In this document: one piece after another, positions 61,246 through 64,000 of the stretch
Numbering within the stretch: position 1 is the stretch's first letter
Layout: each line of letters begins with the position of its first letter
From: an uncultured Aquimarina sp.
Lineage (GTDB): Bacteria; Bacteroidota; Bacteroidia; Flavobacteriales; Flavobacteriaceae
Assembly: GCA_947503835.1 (NCBI GenBank)
Contig: CANNFM010000002.1
Location: 124,001 to 188,000 of the forward strand
Reading direction: 5' to 3'
Length of the DNA: 64,000 bases
Notes under the pieces: model-generated
What the model saw: only the letters and a program-made list of their open reading frames with translations
The model's database searches: none
What the model was told of the DNA's origin: nothing
Made by a program: the position numbers and the translations under genes

Positions 61246-64000
61246 TTAATCCCCAAAGTTATATTCTTTTTTCTGTATAACTTTTCCATAACCATCTGAA
61301 ATATAATCTACTCTTCCAAAAGGATCATAATAAATATAAGACTCTTCTTTACGCTCATTAACACGATTTATCACCCTGCCATTTTCATCATAAAAAGATA
61401 AACGAATCATTGTATTTGGAAGTCTATCATAAAGTTTTATCAATTCAGCTTTAAGATCTATAGTATTTAAATTTTGAAGTTGATTATAATTAACATCCAA
61501 TTCATCAACAACATCTTGGTGCTTGGCATTTACTATATTTGCAACCTCATACAATCCCCCATAACCATTTAATACTGAAGTATATATATTTTTACCATTA
61601 TTACTTTCCAATATATTCCCTCTAGCATCAACATTAGTAATCTGACTATTCAATCTAATGTTACTACTATTTGACCCAGACCAATTTTCTTTAGCATAGA
61701 CTTTCCCTGCTAAATTTTCCCAATTGATTCTTTCAATATTAACTATTTGGTTATTCAATTTTGTTGTTTTTTCATAAATGTGACCTAACATATTCTTATC
61801 TCTTACAAAATTATACTGTTCATAAGCATAACGTATATCTTCACGCTCTGTCTGTCCCTTACTATTTGTTTTAACAACAGATGACAATTGCCCTTTTGAG
61901 TTATACGAATTATTAGTTTCATTAATTATACTATAATTATCATAAAACAATTCTTCTGATTGGGTTTTTAAAGTAATATGATAGCTTTTATCTATTATGC
62001 TCGAACCATTAGATATGTTCTTGAATGATTTTTCCCAAAAATTAAGGGTTTTAGCCTTTAAAACATTATTAGCATCTAATATTTGTTCTTCTAAAGTTAA
62101 ACCTATCATTTGCAAATCATCAGACCCTACATTAAATTTTGTTTTAGTTTTACCTATTGAGTTTGTACCAAACCCTTTGTTTTCAACAATTACCTCTCCA
62201 TAATATACACTACTATTGTCTGGTGTTGATTTAGGGTTATTATATGTATACGCAACTTTTCTAACTAATTCATTATCATCATCTATCTCAATACTATTTA
62301 CAACAGTATTATAAATAGACTGATTAATTTTATCATTTATAATCCTATGTATGTATGTACTAAATGACCCATTATTAGATGAAGACCTCAGCCATATAGC
62401 TTTTGGTGACATAAACGGAGTATTACCCCCAAATTTTGAATTTTGACCTGACAAGCCACCAAGGTTATATTTTAGACCCAAATTAGTATTGGTTAACAAC
62501 CCATTTTCTTTATTAATATGAAAAAGGCTCCCTTTTTTAAAATTTATACTGTTACCTGAGTATTGAGATTCTTTAACATAGGCATGATTTAATCCATCGG
62601 TATGCGTAAAATTATTACTATACTGTAAACTTCCTATTTGATCAAACATATTTATAGTTGGCCCATTAGATCTTTTGTAAATCTTATTTCCCGCTACAAT
62701 AAACTCTTTGGCAATGCCATTTGCTTTTGAATTTGAAATTATTCCAGAATTAGAATTATTTAAAGTTCCATACGAGAACCCATCAGAATCTGGGTCATAC
62801 AAATGAAAACCAACTCCAGGAAAATTATTATTGTTTTGAAATGTCATTAAATTTTCTCCAAAATTTAACTTTGCATAATATGTAGACGAATTAGGTATAG
62901 TACCTATTTTCCAATTGGCCCCATTAAAGCGTGCAGATTTGTACGGAATACCATAAAAGAAATTGTGTAAAGTAAATAAGCCATTTCCAACCGGTTGTAG
63001 AGGATTATTATCATTATAAGCCCCTAAAACATTATCTATATATTTTAAATCATAGTTATCATCCCAACGAAGAAACAATTCGGGGTTATCATCAGCAACA
63101 AAACCTGACATGGAATTAGACGGATAAAAACGACTTGGTTTTTCAATACCAGCAATATGTGGGTCAGCTTTAGCAGACCAAGATTTTGTTTTCCATTTTT
63201 TTTCTGCATCTAAATAATGGATATAGTAATTATCTTCATGCCACAGACCAGTCATCATGTCTCCACCACCATCTTCATTTAAAGATAAAATAAAATTATT
63301 TGTAGCCGCATAATAATATTGTCCTCCTCCTTGGTTAATTGGTAGTCCTGAATCCCAAGTAGTTCCATTCCATATAAAAGTATCTAATCTTCCTGTATGG
63401 TGCCTCCCTAAAGCAATAAAATCATTTCCTGACATAAGGCTAGGTGGACCTTCTCCAATAAACATACCATTGTATACAGTTTCATCCCAAGTTAATCCAT
63501 CTTTATTTTTATGAAATAAAAATAAATTCGCATGATGACCTGCATCAAATATAAAAGCGTAAAAATCATCTTCAAAAACACTAGCAAAACCAGCCATTCT
63601 ATTTGAGCTAATGTCTTCCATTAAATGAGGAATTGTAAACTCACTCGATAATTTCCATTGTTCACCTGTCCACAAATATCTATATATTTTAAATCTATAC
63701 TTGTTACCACTTACTGGGTATGCAGTTCTTCTGACATATAAGAGATAATCATCTTTAACTAATGAAGCATAAAACACATATCCAGGAACAGGACTAGCAG
63801 GAACTTCATACTTATTTGCTCCATTATAAAATAAATACTTACTTTGATAATTATATTTTACTGATCCTCCTAGAGGATATATAATTTTCTTAAGACTCCC
63901 TTTAAAAGATCCAGATAAATTATATTCAAACTGTTGAGGAGGAAGGTTGTGATTTCCTCCATCTTCGTGACTTATTTGGGTTATTGATGTTAAATAACGT
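61246..64000 (-). CDS. RHS/YD-repeat-like large surface protein, C-terminal part (5' end outside window)
   Basis: The frame stays open from the stop at 61246 to the right edge, so about 918 residues of a larger protein are visible; no internal start should be taken as real. Near the edge it reads TSITQISHEDGGNHNLPPQQ then FEYN, typical of RHS-family proteins. The middle has a kelch/FG-GAP-like beta-propeller region. The C-terminus has YD-like segments ending IYYDPFGRVDYISDGYGKVI and a short tail (KEYNFGD). It lacks the RHS core PxxLYDPxTGRF box and any toxin tip. It is probably an exported or surface protein of unknown role. Confidence 0.72.
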   Translation of the reverse strand, partial: RYLTSITQISHEDGGNHNLPPQQFEYNLSGSFKGSLKKIIYPLGGSVKYNYQSKYLFYNGANKYEVPASPVPGYVFYASLVKDDYLLYVRRTAYPVSGNKYRFKIYRYLWTGEQWKLSSEFTIPHLMEDISSNRMAGFASVFEDDFYAFIFDAGHHANLFLFHKNKDGLTWDETVYNGMFIGEGPPSLMSGNDFIALGRHHTGRLDTFIWNGTTWDSGLPINQGGGQYYYAATNNFILSLNEDGGGDMMTGLWHEDNYYIHYLDAEKKWKTKSWSAKADPHIAGIEKPSRFYPSNSMSGFVADDNPELFLRWDDNYDLKYIDNVLGAYNDNNPLQPVGNGLFTLHNFFYGIPYKSARFNGANWKIGTIPNSSTYYAKLNFGENLMTFQNNNNFPGVGFHLYDPDSDGFSYGTLNNSNSGIISNSKANGIAKEFIVAGNKIYKRSNGPTINMFDQIGSLQYSNNFTHTDGLNHAYVKESQYSGNSINFKKGSLFHINKENGLLTNTNLGLKYNLGGLSGQNSKFGGNTPFMSPKAIWLRSSSNNGSFSTYIHRIINDKINQSIYNTVVNSIEIDDDNELVRKVAYTYNNPKSTPDNSSVYYGEVIVENKGFGTNSIGKTKTKFNVGSDDLQMIGLTLEEQILDANNVLKAKTLNFWEKSFKNISNGSSIIDKSYHITLKTQSEELFYDNYSIINETNNSYNSKGQLSSVVKTNSKGQTEREDIRYAYEQYNFVRDKNMLGHIYEKTTKLNNQIVNIERINWENLAGKVYAKENWSGSNSSNIRLNSQITNVDARGNILESNNGKNIYTSVLNGYGGLYEVANIVNAKHQDVVDELDVNYNQLQNLNTIDLKAELIKLYDRLPNTMIRLSFYDENGRVINRVNERKEESYIYYDPFGRVDYISDGYGKVIQKKEYNFGD

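Noticed and set aside
61246..63777. Treating the RHS-like gene as starting at 63777
   Set aside because: The codon there is a GTG inside an open frame that continues to the window edge with RHS-type sequence, so the true start is outside.

Overview
The window looks like chromosomal DNA of a marine-type flavobacterium (Bacteroidota, family Flavobacteriaceae; an Aquimarina-like genus would fit, but the sequence alone does not settle the genus). The evidence is low GC, many signal peptides and lipoproteins, type IX secretion (T9SS) sorting domains, a PorP/SprF-like protein, bacillithiol synthase BshA, a HisIE/bifunctional HisB histidine operon, and several TAnnTTTG -7 promoter boxes typical of the Bacteroidota primary sigma factor. 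No tRNA, rRNA, CRISPR array, prophage or transposase gene was found. The one stable RNA seen is RNase P RNA.

Layout. 1-6 kb: the 3' end of a subtilisin-like protease, a secreted TPR-CHAT (caspase-like) protein with a C-terminal membrane anchor, and two lipoproteins (one PLAT-like). 6-10.4 kb: a YdiJ-like D-2-hydroxyacid dehydrogenase translationally coupled to an Lrp/AsnC regulator and divergent from a DUF1338/HglS-like enzyme; together they could convert 2-oxoadipate through D-2-hydroxyglutarate to 2-oxoglutarate. 10.4-16.3 kb: a small outer-membrane barrel, bshA, rnpB, dnaX, a 45-residue membrane peptide and a MiaE-type tRNA hydroxylase. 16.3-24.2 kb: a large T9SS-exported lipase-like protein with three H-type-lectin-like repeats, followed by two tandem paralogous TPR-transmembrane-HTH regulators. 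A 10-bp direct repeat, GCGTTWCAAARCGTTWCA, lies upstream of both the lipase gene and the nearer regulator gene and is a candidate operator.

24-43 kb: a barrel protein, a sixA-ppk1-ppx polyphosphate operon, a DUF11-like/OmpA protein, pdxH, RNase Z, a thioredoxin-like protein, pyrB and pyrR, rpsA, and a three-gene surface-protein locus (type B CTD adhesin, PorP/SprF-like, OmpA/PD40). 43-52 kb: a complete histidine operon, hisG-D-C-B-H-A-F-IE, read on the minus strand. It is preceded by an 18-codon leader peptide with four consecutive His codons and a transcription attenuator. It is interrupted by csaA and by two four-helix-bundle (S23/IVS-type) genes, one bounded by 14-bp repeat arrays in inverted orientation.

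52-64 kb: a tandem OmpA-like protein with a helix-hairpin-helix partner, a GNAT acetyltransferase, a fabG/VWA-like/prohibitin operon, an M16 lipoprotein peptidase, and the 3' part of an RHS/YD-like gene that runs off the right edge.

Most of the window is core metabolism. The less ordinary parts are the lipase-regulator cluster with its shared motif, the his attenuator, the repeat-bounded four-helix cassette inside the his operon, the 2-hydroxyglutarate module and the exported CHAT protein.
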